Positions 14,810-22,655 of a stretch of 44,011 bases of DNA are shown in pieces. The position numbers and the translations under genes were made by a program. Positions within the stretch are counted from its first letter, which is position 1. Each line of letters begins with the position of its first letter. Below the pieces are notes generated by a model. It saw nothing but the letters and a program-made list of their open reading frames with translations. It searched no databases and was not told the origin of the DNA. Origin of the DNA: a virus; the IMG/VR virus record IMGVR_UViG_3300010396_001260, positions 1 to 44,011 of that record; one strand, given 5' to 3'.

Positions 14810-15889
14810 ATGCAACAAACATCTGGTCAAATATTCTATGGAATGCACTTCTATCCTGGCCTTGCCCAATACGATAATGCAGATGGTAGCTATAAAGTAT
14901 TTTTGAATGAGACTGTTTTGCGAAAAATGGACCCTACTTTCGCGGGTAAACCTATTTTTGTTGAGCATGTTGATGGTGTTACACCTCGTCTTGATGAATT
15001 GAGAAAAGAAGCAGATGGATGGGTTATTGAAAGTTTTTTTAATGAAGCAGATGGTAAACACTGGGTAAAATTTATTGGTGTGTCTGAAAGAGGCCTTATT
15101 GCTATTAAAAATGGGTACAAATTATCCAATGCCTATTTACCAAAGTTAAATGGTAAATCAGGTCTTTGGAATAATATTTTTTACAACGATGAAGTTGTAG
15201 ATGGTGAGTACGAGCATCTTGCAATTGTCAAAAACCCTAGATATGCTGAATCTGTAATCATGTCACCTGAACAGTTTAAGGCATATAACGAAAAATTAAA
15301 AATTGAGCTAACTAAAATAGCAAATTCAGAGGAGAATAAGCCCATGGTATTAAGATTTTGGAATAAAACCCCAGTTGAAAATGCGGTTGATTTTGAAAAG
15401 CTTTCCGTTTCACTTCCTAAATCAGGGAAAGAATTTACGATTTATCAAATTGTAAATGCGATGGATGAACATGAAGAAAAACGCAAATTAAATATGGCGG
15501 ATCTTACTCAGCAAGTGAAATTGCATGATGGAACCTTATGTAAAGTGAGTGAGCTTGTTGATAAATTCAAGAATACTCTTGAGCTTCTGAATGCAAAAAA
15601 GAATGAAGAAAAAGACCCAATGGATAAGGATGACGATGAAGGGTCTATGCAAAATGAAGATGAAGGCAAAAAAGAAGAAGATGCAGAAGCAAAAAAGAAG
15701 GCTTTAGAGCTTGCAGCACATGAAGAAAAAGAGATGAAAAATAAGAAAATGAAAAATGACATTTCAAAACAAGAGGGTCATTTTAATAATCTTAAAAACG
15801 CGCATTTAAATGCTAAAGTTGCTCCGATGTGTGTAGAACTTTCTCAAGATAAAATTGCGCGTGGCAAAGCTCGATACGGCTCAAATTAA
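14810..15889 (+). CDS. Prohead protease (DUF2213-like) fused to scaffold
   Basis: A 359-residue two-part protein. Residues 1-160 resemble DUF2213 prohead proteases: VEH at 51-53, an NGYKLS segment whose S106 is in the place of the nucleophile, and EHLAIVKNPRYAES (135-148). Residues from about 179 on are a helical, highly charged, Glu/Lys-rich segment with DDD/EE runs, typical of scaffolds. The protease would cut the scaffold and itself free during head maturation. An internal in-frame start makes the scaffold alone as well (see the nested feature). Confidence 0.8.
   Translation: MQQTSGQIFYGMHFYPGLAQYDNADGSYKVFLNETVLRKMDPTFAGKPIFVEHVDGVTPRLDELRKEADGWVIESFFNEADGKHWVKFIGVSERGLIAIKNGYKLSNAYLPKLNGKSGLWNNIFYNDEVVDGEYEHLAIVKNPRYAESVIMSPEQFKAYNEKLKIELTKIANSEENKPMVLRFWNKTPVENAVDFEKLSVSLPKSGKEFTIYQIVNAMDEHEEKRKLNMADLTQQVKLHDGTLCKVSELVDKFKNTLELLNAKKNEEKDPMDKDDDEGSMQNEDEGKKEEDAEAKKKALELAAHEEKEMKNKKMKNDISKQEGHFNNLKNAHLNAKVAPMCVELSQDKIARGKARYGSN
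15344..15889 (+). CDS. Nested scaffold protein from an internal start
   Basis: ATG at 15344 is codon 179 of the protease gene, in frame, and is preceded by AGAGGAG (15328-15334) with a 9-base spacer, a better ribosome site than many gene starts here. The 181-residue product is the charged helical scaffold domain without the protease. This is the arrangement of lambda C/Nu3. It is inferred from sequence and not proven. Confidence 0.6.
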   Translation: MVLRFWNKTPVENAVDFEKLSVSLPKSGKEFTIYQIVNAMDEHEEKRKLNMADLTQQVKLHDGTLCKVSELVDKFKNTLELLNAKKNEEKDPMDKDDDEGSMQNEDEGKKEEDAEAKKKALELAAHEEKEMKNKKMKNDISKQEGHFNNLKNAHLNAKVAPMCVELSQDKIARGKARYGSN

Positions 15890-15913
15890 TTACAAAACTG
15901 AAAGGAGTTTTTT

Positions 15914-16675
15914 ATGGTTTTAACAGCGGGCGTTATTACGTCTCAAAGTGTAGGTTTTAATACTGCAATGCTTTCGGCTACTGCTGCAAGCGGTGGAACA
16001 GGACCATATACACAACAATGGTATAGATCTACAACAACTGGTTTTTCTCCTGGGAGTGGAAACATTTTAGCGGGACAAACTGGTCTTACTTTATCTGATA
16101 CTGATTTAATTCCGAATACTACATATTATTACAAAGTTGTTTATACAGATACTGGACATAGTAATGATACTGTAACCGCAACTCAACTTGCAATTACTAC
16201 TCTCCCAGAATCTCAAGATATTAACCAATTTGAAATCACCCCCTTTTTAGGAATGGTTGATCTTAAAGTTGGTACTACTAACGTAACAGCGGCTGCGATT
16301 GCAAGCACTCAAGCAACTCCACTTTACGCCGGTTCTTTTGTAAATATTGCAAATGATTCGCAAGGAATTCCGACAGTTAGCGGCATTGCTGCTGATACTG
16401 ATAACGCATGGGGTGTAATTTGTTACGATATTAAATCTAAACAATACAACGCCGGAGCTCGCGCAGAAATTGCTCAAGCCGGAACATGTATTTGGCTTTA
16501 TGCAACAACTGCAATTGCACGCGGTGCACAGGTTAGTCCTGACGTTACTTCTCAAGGCGCAGTACAGGCAGCAACTGGTTCTGATGCAATTGTTGGAGTT
16601 GCGTTCGATTCAGCAGCAGGATACGGCCAATTAATCCGCGTCGTTTTATCAACTCCGTCATTTTTAGTTAATTGA
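15914..16675 (+). CDS. Capsid decoration protein (DUF2190-like) with N-terminal Ig/FN3-like domain
   Basis: A 253-residue protein in two parts. Residues 1-95 form a fibronectin/Ig-like domain (SGGTGPYTQQWYRS near 27-40, NTTYYYKVVYTD near 72-83). Residues about 100-253 resemble DUF2190 capsid cement proteins: a Gly/Ala-rich sequence with TPLYAGSFVNIA and a repeated IVGVAFDSAAGYGQ end. It probably sits on the capsid surface, with the Ig part pointing outward. An AAGGAG site precedes the start, and the gene lies directly before the major capsid gene. Confidence 0.75.
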   Translation: MVLTAGVITSQSVGFNTAMLSATAASGGTGPYTQQWYRSTTTGFSPGSGNILAGQTGLTLSDTDLIPNTTYYYKVVYTDTGHSNDTVTATQLAITTLPESQDINQFEITPFLGMVDLKVGTTNVTAAAIASTQATPLYAGSFVNIANDSQGIPTVSGIAADTDNAWGVICYDIKSKQYNAGARAEIAQAGTCIWLYATTAIARGAQVSPDVTSQGAVQAATGSDAIVGVAFDSAAGYGQLIRVVLSTPSFLVN

Positions 16676-16689
16676 AAGGACCGAATTAA

Positions 16690-17745
16690 ATGGAAACACA
16701 ATCGAAGAACATCATCATGAATGAACAACTAGCTTTACAAAACACAATGTTGACGCAAAAAATTCATGAACAACTCGCTATTCATGGGCGCGGACAATTT
16801 AGAAATAGCCTTGGTTATGAAATCGATATCACAACTTTGACTACTATTATGAGTCGTATCACTGAACAAAAATTCTTTGAAATTGCTCCAGCTGATTATC
16901 TTCCTCTTCGTGTGGGAGAAGGCGCATGGTCAAGTAATCTTGTTACTTATCGTTCGTTTCAAATGGGTGGTGCTTTCGAAGAAGGCATTGTCAACACTGG
17001 GTCTAATAATTCTCGTCTTGCTGTTGCAGATGCGGGCGTGGATAGTCTCTCCATCGAAGTATTCAATTGGGGTAAGGAAATTTCGTGGAATATTTTTGAT
17101 TTAGAGCTAGCTGCTCGCTCAGGAAACTGGGACTTGGTTGCTGCAAAAGAAAAAGCACGAAAGAAAAATTGGGACCTTGGTATTCAAAAAGTAGCATTTC
17201 TCGGTACTAATAGTGGTACTAATGCAGCTTGTTTAGGTTTATTAAATCAACCAGGAATTTCAAATAACAAAACCACAATTACTAAGCCAATTTCTTCGAT
17301 GACCACTGCGGAATTGAAGGCATTTACTGCGGCAATTGTTGAGCAATACCGTAATAACAACAATAGAACTGCATGGCCTACACATTTTATTATTCCTGAA
17401 TCGGATTATAATGGACTTGCTTCTCAAGCTTCTCCTGATTTTCCAATCAAGAGTACATTGATGTTATTGGAAGAGACTTTTCAAATTATTACTCGCAAGA
17501 AAGATTTCAAAATTCTTCCGCTTGCGTATGGTGATATGAAATATAGTGGCTTTTCTTATCAAATTTACGTTCTTTTGAATTATGATGAAGAATCTTTAAG
17601 AATGGATATTCCAGTAGATTACACAAATACTCTAGCAAATAGTTTGGACAATTTCATGTTTCAAAATGTTGGCTATGGTCAATTTACTGGTGTGTTAGCT
17701 TATAGGCCATTAGAGATGTTGTATTTCACTTACGTTCCTTCCTGA
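16690..17745 (+). CDS. Major capsid protein, DUF2184 family
   Basis: A 351-residue HK97-fold capsid protein. DUF2184 hallmarks include LTTIMSRITEQKFFEIAPADY, LPLRVGEGAWSS, a GGAFEEG turn, and a WGKEISWNIFDLELA helix with a following KKNWDLGIQKVAFLG. The end, GYGQFTGVLAYRPLEMLYF, is the expected P-domain terminus. There is no separate long N-terminal scaffold; that function is upstream. AAAGGA precedes the start at 9 bases. An in-frame ATG at codon 10 exists but has no better ribosome site. Confidence 0.9.
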   Translation: METQSKNIIMNEQLALQNTMLTQKIHEQLAIHGRGQFRNSLGYEIDITTLTTIMSRITEQKFFEIAPADYLPLRVGEGAWSSNLVTYRSFQMGGAFEEGIVNTGSNNSRLAVADAGVDSLSIEVFNWGKEISWNIFDLELAARSGNWDLVAAKEKARKKNWDLGIQKVAFLGTNSGTNAACLGLLNQPGISNNKTTITKPISSMTTAELKAFTAAIVEQYRNNNNRTAWPTHFIIPESDYNGLASQASPDFPIKSTLMLLEETFQIITRKKDFKILPLAYGDMKYSGFSYQIYVLLNYDEESLRMDIPVDYTNTLANSLDNFMFQNVGYGQFTGVLAYRPLEMLYFTYVPS

Positions 17746-17759
17746 TAATGAGGTAGCGC

Positions 17760-18224
17760 GTGGCTTTTTTAAATCCCACAGTGGATGATTTTAAAACATA
17801 TTTCACGCGCGATTTCCCCTATGGGACTGACCCACAGACTTCTATTCTTGATGCAGATATTGCGAAAGCATATGGACAAGTAAATTTTCAAATAAATTGC
17901 TCTTTGTTTAATAAACAAGAGAACTATACTCTTGGTTATTTGTGGCTTGCTGCTCACTATTTAGTTGTTGATATTCGTGCGAGCTCGCAAGGGATCGCAG
18001 GTCGATACAATTGGTTAGAAGTTAGCAAAGGCGCAGGTAATCTTAATTCGGGTTATGCGATTCCTCAAAGAATTCTCGATAATCCTACATTTGCAATGCT
18101 TGCACAAACGCGATATGGCGCGAAATATTTAGAATTATTGTTACCATCACTTATTGGTGTTGTATTTATTGCACCAGGTCACACAGGAGCTGACGGTCCC
18201 AGTGGACCTTATGGGGTGTGGTAA
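17760..18224 (+). CDS. Head-tail connector, DUF4054 family
   Basis: A 154-residue connector protein. FLNPTVDDFKTYFTRDFPYG at the start and the helical core with LGYLWLAAHYLVVDI and the SQGIAG / LEVSKGAGNLNSGY loops match DUF4054 head completion proteins; LAQTRYGAKYLEL is the conserved C-terminal helix. It begins with GTG at 17760, with GAGG 6 bases upstream. The tail after residue 140 (GADGPSGPYG) is collagen-like and extra. Confidence 0.85.
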   Translation: MAFLNPTVDDFKTYFTRDFPYGTDPQTSILDADIAKAYGQVNFQINCSLFNKQENYTLGYLWLAAHYLVVDIRASSQGIAGRYNWLEVSKGAGNLNSGYAIPQRILDNPTFAMLAQTRYGAKYLELLLPSLIGVVFIAPGHTGADGPSGPYGVW

Positions 18225-18721
18225 TGAGTGATGATAAAAATGATTTTGATACTAAAGCTCTCGATAATTTAATTAAAGCACTCACAGAAACTAAATATGT
18301 GGTTAAAGTTGGCGTGCTTGGCGCAAAAGCTCCTCGTAAAGAAGGAGGACCTAACAATGCTGAAATTGGTGCGGTGCATGAATTTGGAGATACAAAAGTT
18401 CCTAGGCGATCTTTTTTAAGAATGCCATTAGAAACTCAGTTTTCTAAGGATTTAGAGAAAGCTGGTGGCATAACTGAAAAAGATATTCAAGCAATTATAA
18501 AAGATATCGGATTTAGAGAATTTACAAAAAAGATAGGTATTCTTGCAGTTGAAACCATTTTACGAGCTTTTGATACTGGAGGATTTGGACAATGGTTAAA
18601 ATTAAGTGATGCACGTATAGCGCAGCGTTTACGATTAAATCAAGGAACACAGAAACTTGTTGTGGCAGGCTCTCAACAATTACGAGATTCAATAACGTAC
18701 GAAGTGAAAAAACTGAAATGA
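18224..18721 (+). CDS. Neck / tail completion protein (virion morphogenesis type)
   Basis: A 165-residue protein with an NAEIGAVHEFG strand followed by VPRRSFLRMPLE, the signature of gpG/HK97 gp10-type neck proteins ('HEFG..PaRSFLR'). The C-terminal half is helical with TGGFGQWLKLS near 122-132. The ATG at 18224 overlaps the previous stop by one base (TAATG), so I use it rather than a GTG two codons earlier. It lies between DUF4054 and the next connector, as in related phages. Confidence 0.8.
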   Translation: MSDDKNDFDTKALDNLIKALTETKYVVKVGVLGAKAPRKEGGPNNAEIGAVHEFGDTKVPRRSFLRMPLETQFSKDLEKAGGITEKDIQAIIKDIGFREFTKKIGILAVETILRAFDTGGFGQWLKLSDARIAQRLRLNQGTQKLVVAGSQQLRDSITYEVKKLK

Positions 18722-19122
18722 GTTGGATAAATAACGCCTGTGACATACCTTTAAATGCTAATTCTGGGACTGCTCCGAACATGGCTGATGCGATGTTGGA
18801 TTGGTTTCAGCCAATGACTTTTGGTGTAATTACTAAAACAGTTGTTAGCTTTCAAACAATAGAAAGTGTTGTTGATGTTGATTTTATGGGTTTGTGGCAG
18901 CCTTTAACCGGTAGACAATTAAAGATGGAATCACAAGGTCAACGAGCTTGGAATTCGTTTATGCTTCATGCCGATTTAGCAATTGAATTAAAGATTGATG
19001 ACATTATAATTTATTTGACAAAACAATATCGAGTTATCGCTAATAAAGATTATTCTTTATACGGATATCGTTATTATGAATTGATTGAAGACTGGAGAAA
19101 TTCGGGGCCACCAACACCATGA
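18718..19122 (+). CDS. Head-tail joining protein, unassigned family
   Basis: A 134-residue protein with mixed strands and helices (FQPMTFGVITKTVVSFQTIES, LWQPLTGRQLKMESQGQRAW, IIYLTKQYRVIANKDYSLYG). The phrase 'QGQR-W' followed by a strand pair resembles phage minor tail/head completion proteins that follow gpG-type genes. I infer function mainly from position between two connector genes. It overlaps both neighbours by 4 bases. Confidence 0.65.
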   Translation: MSWINNACDIPLNANSGTAPNMADAMLDWFQPMTFGVITKTVVSFQTIESVVDVDFMGLWQPLTGRQLKMESQGQRAWNSFMLHADLAIELKIDDIIIYLTKQYRVIANKDYSLYGYRYYELIEDWRNSGPPTP

Positions 19123-19856
19123 CACTTACATTAACTGCAAATGTTTCTGCAATAGGAGCAGGATTATTCACCTATTTTTTAGCAAGTGGTGGGACGGCTC
19201 CTTATGTGTATTCTGTTTTGCCAGATGGTGCAGGTGGTACGATAAATTCATCTACAGGTAAATATAATTCACCCGCGTCATTACCCGATAGTGTACAAAA
19301 CACATATGATACTATTCAAGTAATTGATGCAACAATGGCTACAGCAACGCTTCAAATATTGATTGGAAGTCCTTTAATTTTATTTTGTGATATTCTTCAA
19401 AAACAATTAGGGCTTGCTAACGACCATATTTATCTCTGGGATCAAAAATTAATTGAACCAAAAGATTATACTCTGTATGTAGCTGTAAGCGTCCTTACTT
19501 CAAAAATATTCGGAAATACTAATTCTTTTGATAGTAATACAAATCAATCGGTGCAATCCGTAAACATGATTGATACTCTACAAATTGATGCTATAAGTCG
19601 TGGACCTCAAGCCCGAGATAAAAGAGCGAATATTTTAATGGCTTTGAATAGTCAATATGCAGAACAGCAACAAGAATTTAATAGTTTTTATATTGGAAAA
19701 GTCCCAACAAGTTTTATAAATTTATCTCAAATTGATGGTGCGGCAATTCCGTATAGATTTCAAATTTCAGTTGCTTTACAATATTTTGTGAAGCTTCGTC
19801 AAAACGTTGAATACTATGATACATTTGAACAACCCACTGTACTCACAAATCCGTAG
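19119..19856 (+). CDS. Tail completion protein with N-terminal Ig-like domain
   Basis: A 245-residue protein. Residues 1-82 form a bacterial Ig-like domain (FLASGGTAPYVYSV, GGTINSSTGKY, TIQVIDATMATATLQI). Residues 83-245 resemble phage tail terminator proteins of the kind found just before the sheath: helical ILFCDILQKQLGL, QARDKRANILMALNSQYAEQQQEF, and a terminal FVKLRQNVEYYDTF strand-helix. The Ig part shares the GG-INSSTG-Y signature with the C-terminus of baseplate J in this genome. Terminator proteins cap the sheath/tube at the neck. Confidence 0.7.
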   Translation: MTLTLTANVSAIGAGLFTYFLASGGTAPYVYSVLPDGAGGTINSSTGKYNSPASLPDSVQNTYDTIQVIDATMATATLQILIGSPLILFCDILQKQLGLANDHIYLWDQKLIEPKDYTLYVAVSVLTSKIFGNTNSFDSNTNQSVQSVNMIDTLQIDAISRGPQARDKRANILMALNSQYAEQQQEFNSFYIGKVPTSFINLSQIDGAAIPYRFQISVALQYFVKLRQNVEYYDTFEQPTVLTNP

Positions 19857-19865
19857 GAGAGCCCA

Positions 19866-21614
19866 ATGACAGACCTATCTATATCGAATGTCGTAAATAT
19901 TTCGGTATCAGCCGCTAATCCCGGCATAAACGCATATAATACAAGCAATCTAGCTATTGTAACTGGGGAGCCTGTTAAAGCCGCAGTTCAAAAAATTTCA
20001 TTTAGTGCAGTGGCAGCAAGTGGAGCATTTGTACTTAAATTTGGTGCGACTTCGACATCTAGCATTCCATATGACGCAACCGCTGATGCGATACAAACTG
20101 CAATTAATTTGATTGATGGTCTTGAATATGTGCTTGTAACAGGTTCTATTGCAAGTAAGGTTCTTACGTTAACTCAACCTGGTAATCTCGGCGCTATTCC
20201 ACTTCCTACAGTGCCCACAAATACATTAGAAGATGCAGGCTCAGTTGCTATTACAGTTTCTCCATCTACAACATCCTCAGGATGGAGCGGAGGTAAATTA
20301 GGGTATGCAATTTATATCGACCCTACTCAAGTTGGAATTGATTTTGGTACAGATAGTTTAACATATAAACAAGCAAATGCAGTATTCAGCCAACAACCAA
20401 ATATCCTTGCAGGTAGTGGCCAATTGATTGTGATATTGCGGAATGTTAGTCAACAAACTATTACTTTATCTGCTGATCCTACAGGTGGCGCGTTTACTTT
20501 AGAATACAATAGCAATTCAACTTCAAGTCTTCCGTACACTTCGACACCTGCGCAAATACAAGCGGCTCTCCGTTTGCTTCCTGGCCTTGAATCCGTTTTG
20601 GTAGCTGGTTCAATTACAGACGGGCTTATTACAGTGTTTTTCACTGGTGTCTATGGTGCAGCTCTTCCTCTATCTGCTTCAGCAAATACTCTCGTCGTAG
20701 GTACCGTACCTGTGACTTTGACTTTTGCAATTACTGTTGTGGGTGAAAGTTATGGTGCAGTTATTTCACGTACGCAAGGAGTTGTTCAATATTTTGGAGT
20801 AATGCCAAACGAAACTGTTGCAGTTATTGGACAAACAGATGTTCTTGCAGCGGCAGCAATCGTGTTATCATTAAACTTAATTGGATTTAATGTGTCCTAT
20901 AATCAAGCTGATATTGAACCAGGTGGAATAATTGATTTAATTAGAAGTGGAGTTTTCACTAATTCTCGTGGACTCTATTACGGTGATGATGGCACATATT
21001 TTGGAGATGCTTCCGCGTCTGTAATGATGGCTTCTTACGCAGGTCGAGCATTATCTGTTAATTTCAGTGGTTCAAATACAACAAGCACCATGCACTTAAA
21101 GCAATTAATCGGTGTACAACCAGACCCAACTATGACTCAAACAATATTAAATCTTGCTCAAGCGGCAGGAGCAGATTGTTATGTTTCTCTTCAAACTGAT
21201 CCATGTGTATTCACTTCTGGAGCAAATAAATTCTTTGACCAAGTTTATAATCTTGAGTGGTTTGTAGGAGCGTTGCAAGTTGCTGGATTTAATTACTTGG
21301 CACAAGCATCAACAAAAATTTTACAGACTGAGCAAGGAATGGATGGTCTAAAAGGTGCATATCGCAATGTTTGTAAACAAGCTGTTACAAATCAATATAG
21401 TGCACCTGGAGTATGGACAAATCCAACAACTTTTGGGAATCAGGATTTATTTTTAGCTAATATACTTCAACAAGGATACTATATTTATTCATTGCCAATT
21501 TCTCAGCAATTAGCAGCAGACCGAGCCGCGAGAGTAGCTCCTCTTGTTCAAATTGCCTTAAAAGAAGCTGGTGCAATTCAAAAATCCAGTGTACTTGTAT
21601 ACGTAAATCCATAA
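19866..21614 (+). CDS. Contractile tail sheath, DUF3383 family, with two inserted domains
   Basis: A 582-residue sheath. Core elements of DUF3383 are seen at residues 1-40 (strand start), 138-192 (YKQANAVFSQQPNILAGSGQL) and 293-582 (VIGQTDVLAAAAIVLSLN, GLYYGDDGTYFGDASASVMMASYAGRAL, QLIGVQPDPTMTQ, and the C-terminal handle region). Two copies of one ~90-residue domain are inserted at about 41-132 and 194-290. In the contracted tail these would decorate the outside. The short 10-base gap from the previous gene and GGAGAG site support the start. Confidence 0.88.
   Translation: MTDLSISNVVNISVSAANPGINAYNTSNLAIVTGEPVKAAVQKISFSAVAASGAFVLKFGATSTSSIPYDATADAIQTAINLIDGLEYVLVTGSIASKVLTLTQPGNLGAIPLPTVPTNTLEDAGSVAITVSPSTTSSGWSGGKLGYAIYIDPTQVGIDFGTDSLTYKQANAVFSQQPNILAGSGQLIVILRNVSQQTITLSADPTGGAFTLEYNSNSTSSLPYTSTPAQIQAALRLLPGLESVLVAGSITDGLITVFFTGVYGAALPLSASANTLVVGTVPVTLTFAITVVGESYGAVISRTQGVVQYFGVMPNETVAVIGQTDVLAAAAIVLSLNLIGFNVSYNQADIEPGGIIDLIRSGVFTNSRGLYYGDDGTYFGDASASVMMASYAGRALSVNFSGSNTTSTMHLKQLIGVQPDPTMTQTILNLAQAAGADCYVSLQTDPCVFTSGANKFFDQVYNLEWFVGALQVAGFNYLAQASTKILQTEQGMDGLKGAYRNVCKQAVTNQYSAPGVWTNPTTFGNQDLFLANILQQGYYIYSLPISQQLAADRAARVAPLVQIALKEAGAIQKSSVLVYVNP
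19986..20261 (+). repeat. Dispersed ~90-residue beta domain, copy 1 (in sheath)
   Basis: Encodes sheath residues 41-132. Shared pattern: an entry strand, SG-F-L-F/Y, a Thr-Ser-Ser-Ile turn, an IQ-A helix, a GL--V-VTGSIA strand and a later NTL---G-V-IT strand. Copies 2-4 are at 20445-20735, 28515-28793 and 29983-30264. Confidence 0.75.
20445..20735 (+). repeat. Dispersed ~90-residue beta domain, copy 2 (in sheath)
   Basis: Encodes sheath residues 194-290: GGAFTLEY, TSSLPY, IQAALRLLPGLESVLVAGSI and ANTLVVGTVPVTLTF follow the shared pattern. Confidence 0.75.
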
Positions 21615-21628
21615 TAAAGAGGTGAAAA

Positions 21629-22084
21629 ATGTCAACGGCAACTTTATCGGGTAATGATACTGTAATAATTAATAATCGAAATTTTTCAGATTTTGCAGAA
21701 GGAAATGTTGTTGAATTAATATTTCCAAATGATATTGCACAGGTAAAAACTGGGAAAAATGGAAATAGTATCTATGGATTAAATACTACAGGACAGCAAT
21801 GTGAAGTGAAAATGAGACTTACACGCGGTTCTGCGGATGACCAATTTTTGAATAACTTACTTGTACAACAACAAAATAACTTCGCTGGGTTTCCTTTAAT
21901 GATTGGGCAATTCATCAAGAAACTTGGAGATGGTGCAGGAAATATCACTAGCGATACTTATATTTTAAGTGGTGGTATATTTCAAAAACAAGTTGAGGCA
22001 CAATCGAATGTTGAAGGTGAAGCTGGGCAATCTGTTTCTGTTTATATGATGAAATTCTCAAATGCGCCAAGGACTTTAACATAA
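21629..22084 (+). CDS. Tail tube protein, DUF3277 family
   Basis: A 151-residue tube protein. MSTATLSGNDTVIINNRNFSDFAEG, then VVELIFPNDIAQVKTGKNGN, CEVKMRLTRGSADDQFLN and the end ASNVEGEAGQSVSVYMM-like strand are typical of DUF3277 tube proteins. It polymerises into the rigid inner tube inside the sheath. It directly follows the sheath gene, the normal order, with AGAGGTG ahead of the ATG. Length is typical. Confidence 0.9.
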   Translation: MSTATLSGNDTVIINNRNFSDFAEGNVVELIFPNDIAQVKTGKNGNSIYGLNTTGQQCEVKMRLTRGSADDQFLNNLLVQQQNNFAGFPLMIGQFIKKLGDGAGNITSDTYILSGGIFQKQVEAQSNVEGEAGQSVSVYMMKFSNAPRTLT

Positions 22085-22085
22085 T

Positions 22086-22484
22086 ATGACTGAAATTAAA
22101 TTACACAGCGGAGCTGTTCTTAATATAACTCTTTCACCATTTGCAGAATCAAAAGCACTTTATCAAGCCATTCTTGAAGAACTTAAACCTGTTAGTTTTA
22201 ATGCTTCTTCTGATTTAGCAGAGGTGTTTAAAAATTTAGCTTGTGTGGGCTTTTCAAGTAAAAGGATAGAAGCTTGTTTAGATGTATGTTTTAAAAGATG
22301 TACTTATGATTGCGGTAAAGGTCCGTTAAAAATAGATAAAGATACCTTTGAACCTGTTGAAAATCGAGAAGATTATATACAGGTTTGTTTAGAAGTCATA
22401 AAGGAAAACGTTGCGCCTTTTTTGAAAAGCCTCTTTGCAGAGTATCGACAGTTTATGTTGAGTATTCCAAAAAACCCAGCATAG
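22086..22484 (+). CDS. Tail assembly chaperone, short form (G-like)
   Basis: A 132-residue protein located between tube and tape measure, the invariable place of tail assembly chaperones. It is mostly helical with a Cys-rich middle (CLDVCFKRCTYDCGKG near 65-80). It contains a slip heptamer A-AAA-AAC at 22469-22475 in the correct phase near its end, and a second frame continues to 22654. Most ribosomes stop at TAG 22482-22484; some shift to make the long form. The chaperone coats the tape measure during tube assembly. Confidence 0.85.
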   Translation: MTEIKLHSGAVLNITLSPFAESKALYQAILEELKPVSFNASSDLAEVFKNLACVGFSSKRIEACLDVCFKRCTYDCGKGPLKIDKDTFEPVENREDYIQVCLEVIKENVAPFLKSLFAEYRQFMLSIPKNPA

Positions 22485-22654
22485 AGGCTGTGGATAGTGA
22501 TTTATTGGTCTATTTTAAACTCTCTAAAGCTGGCTACGGTTCGGTGAATGAGATAGAGCAATGGGACGCGAGACGGGTTTTACAAGCATTAAATTATGAA
22601 AAATTCGTGTATGATTATGAAAGTGCTTTTATTGAGATAAATAAAGGAAAATAA
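22086..22654 (+). CDS. Tail assembly chaperone, long form by -1 frameshift (GT-like)
   Basis: The product reads 22086-22475 in the first frame (130 residues through Asn), slips back one base on A-AAA-AAC, and continues from 22475 in the -1 frame for 59 residues (PSIEAVDSDLLVYFKLSKAG... to NKGK), 189 residues in total. The second frame has no start codon with a ribosome site at the junction, and its residues continue the fold (VNEIEQWDARRVLQAL helix). This is the lambda G/GT arrangement. No clear downstream pseudoknot was seen by eye. Confidence 0.8.
22469..22475 (+). promoter_or_regulatory. Programmed -1 ribosomal slip site A-AAA-AAC
   Basis: Heptamer with zero-frame codons AAA (22470-22472) and AAC (22473-22475). 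Shifting back one base leaves both tRNAs on AAA. The zero-frame stop follows three codons later (22482-22484). Confidence 0.85.
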
Positions 22655-22655
22655 C

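Noticed and set aside
22385-22654. Separate 89-residue gene
   Set aside because: Its first part is only the shadow of the chaperone gene; the real part is the -1 frameshift extension from 22475.
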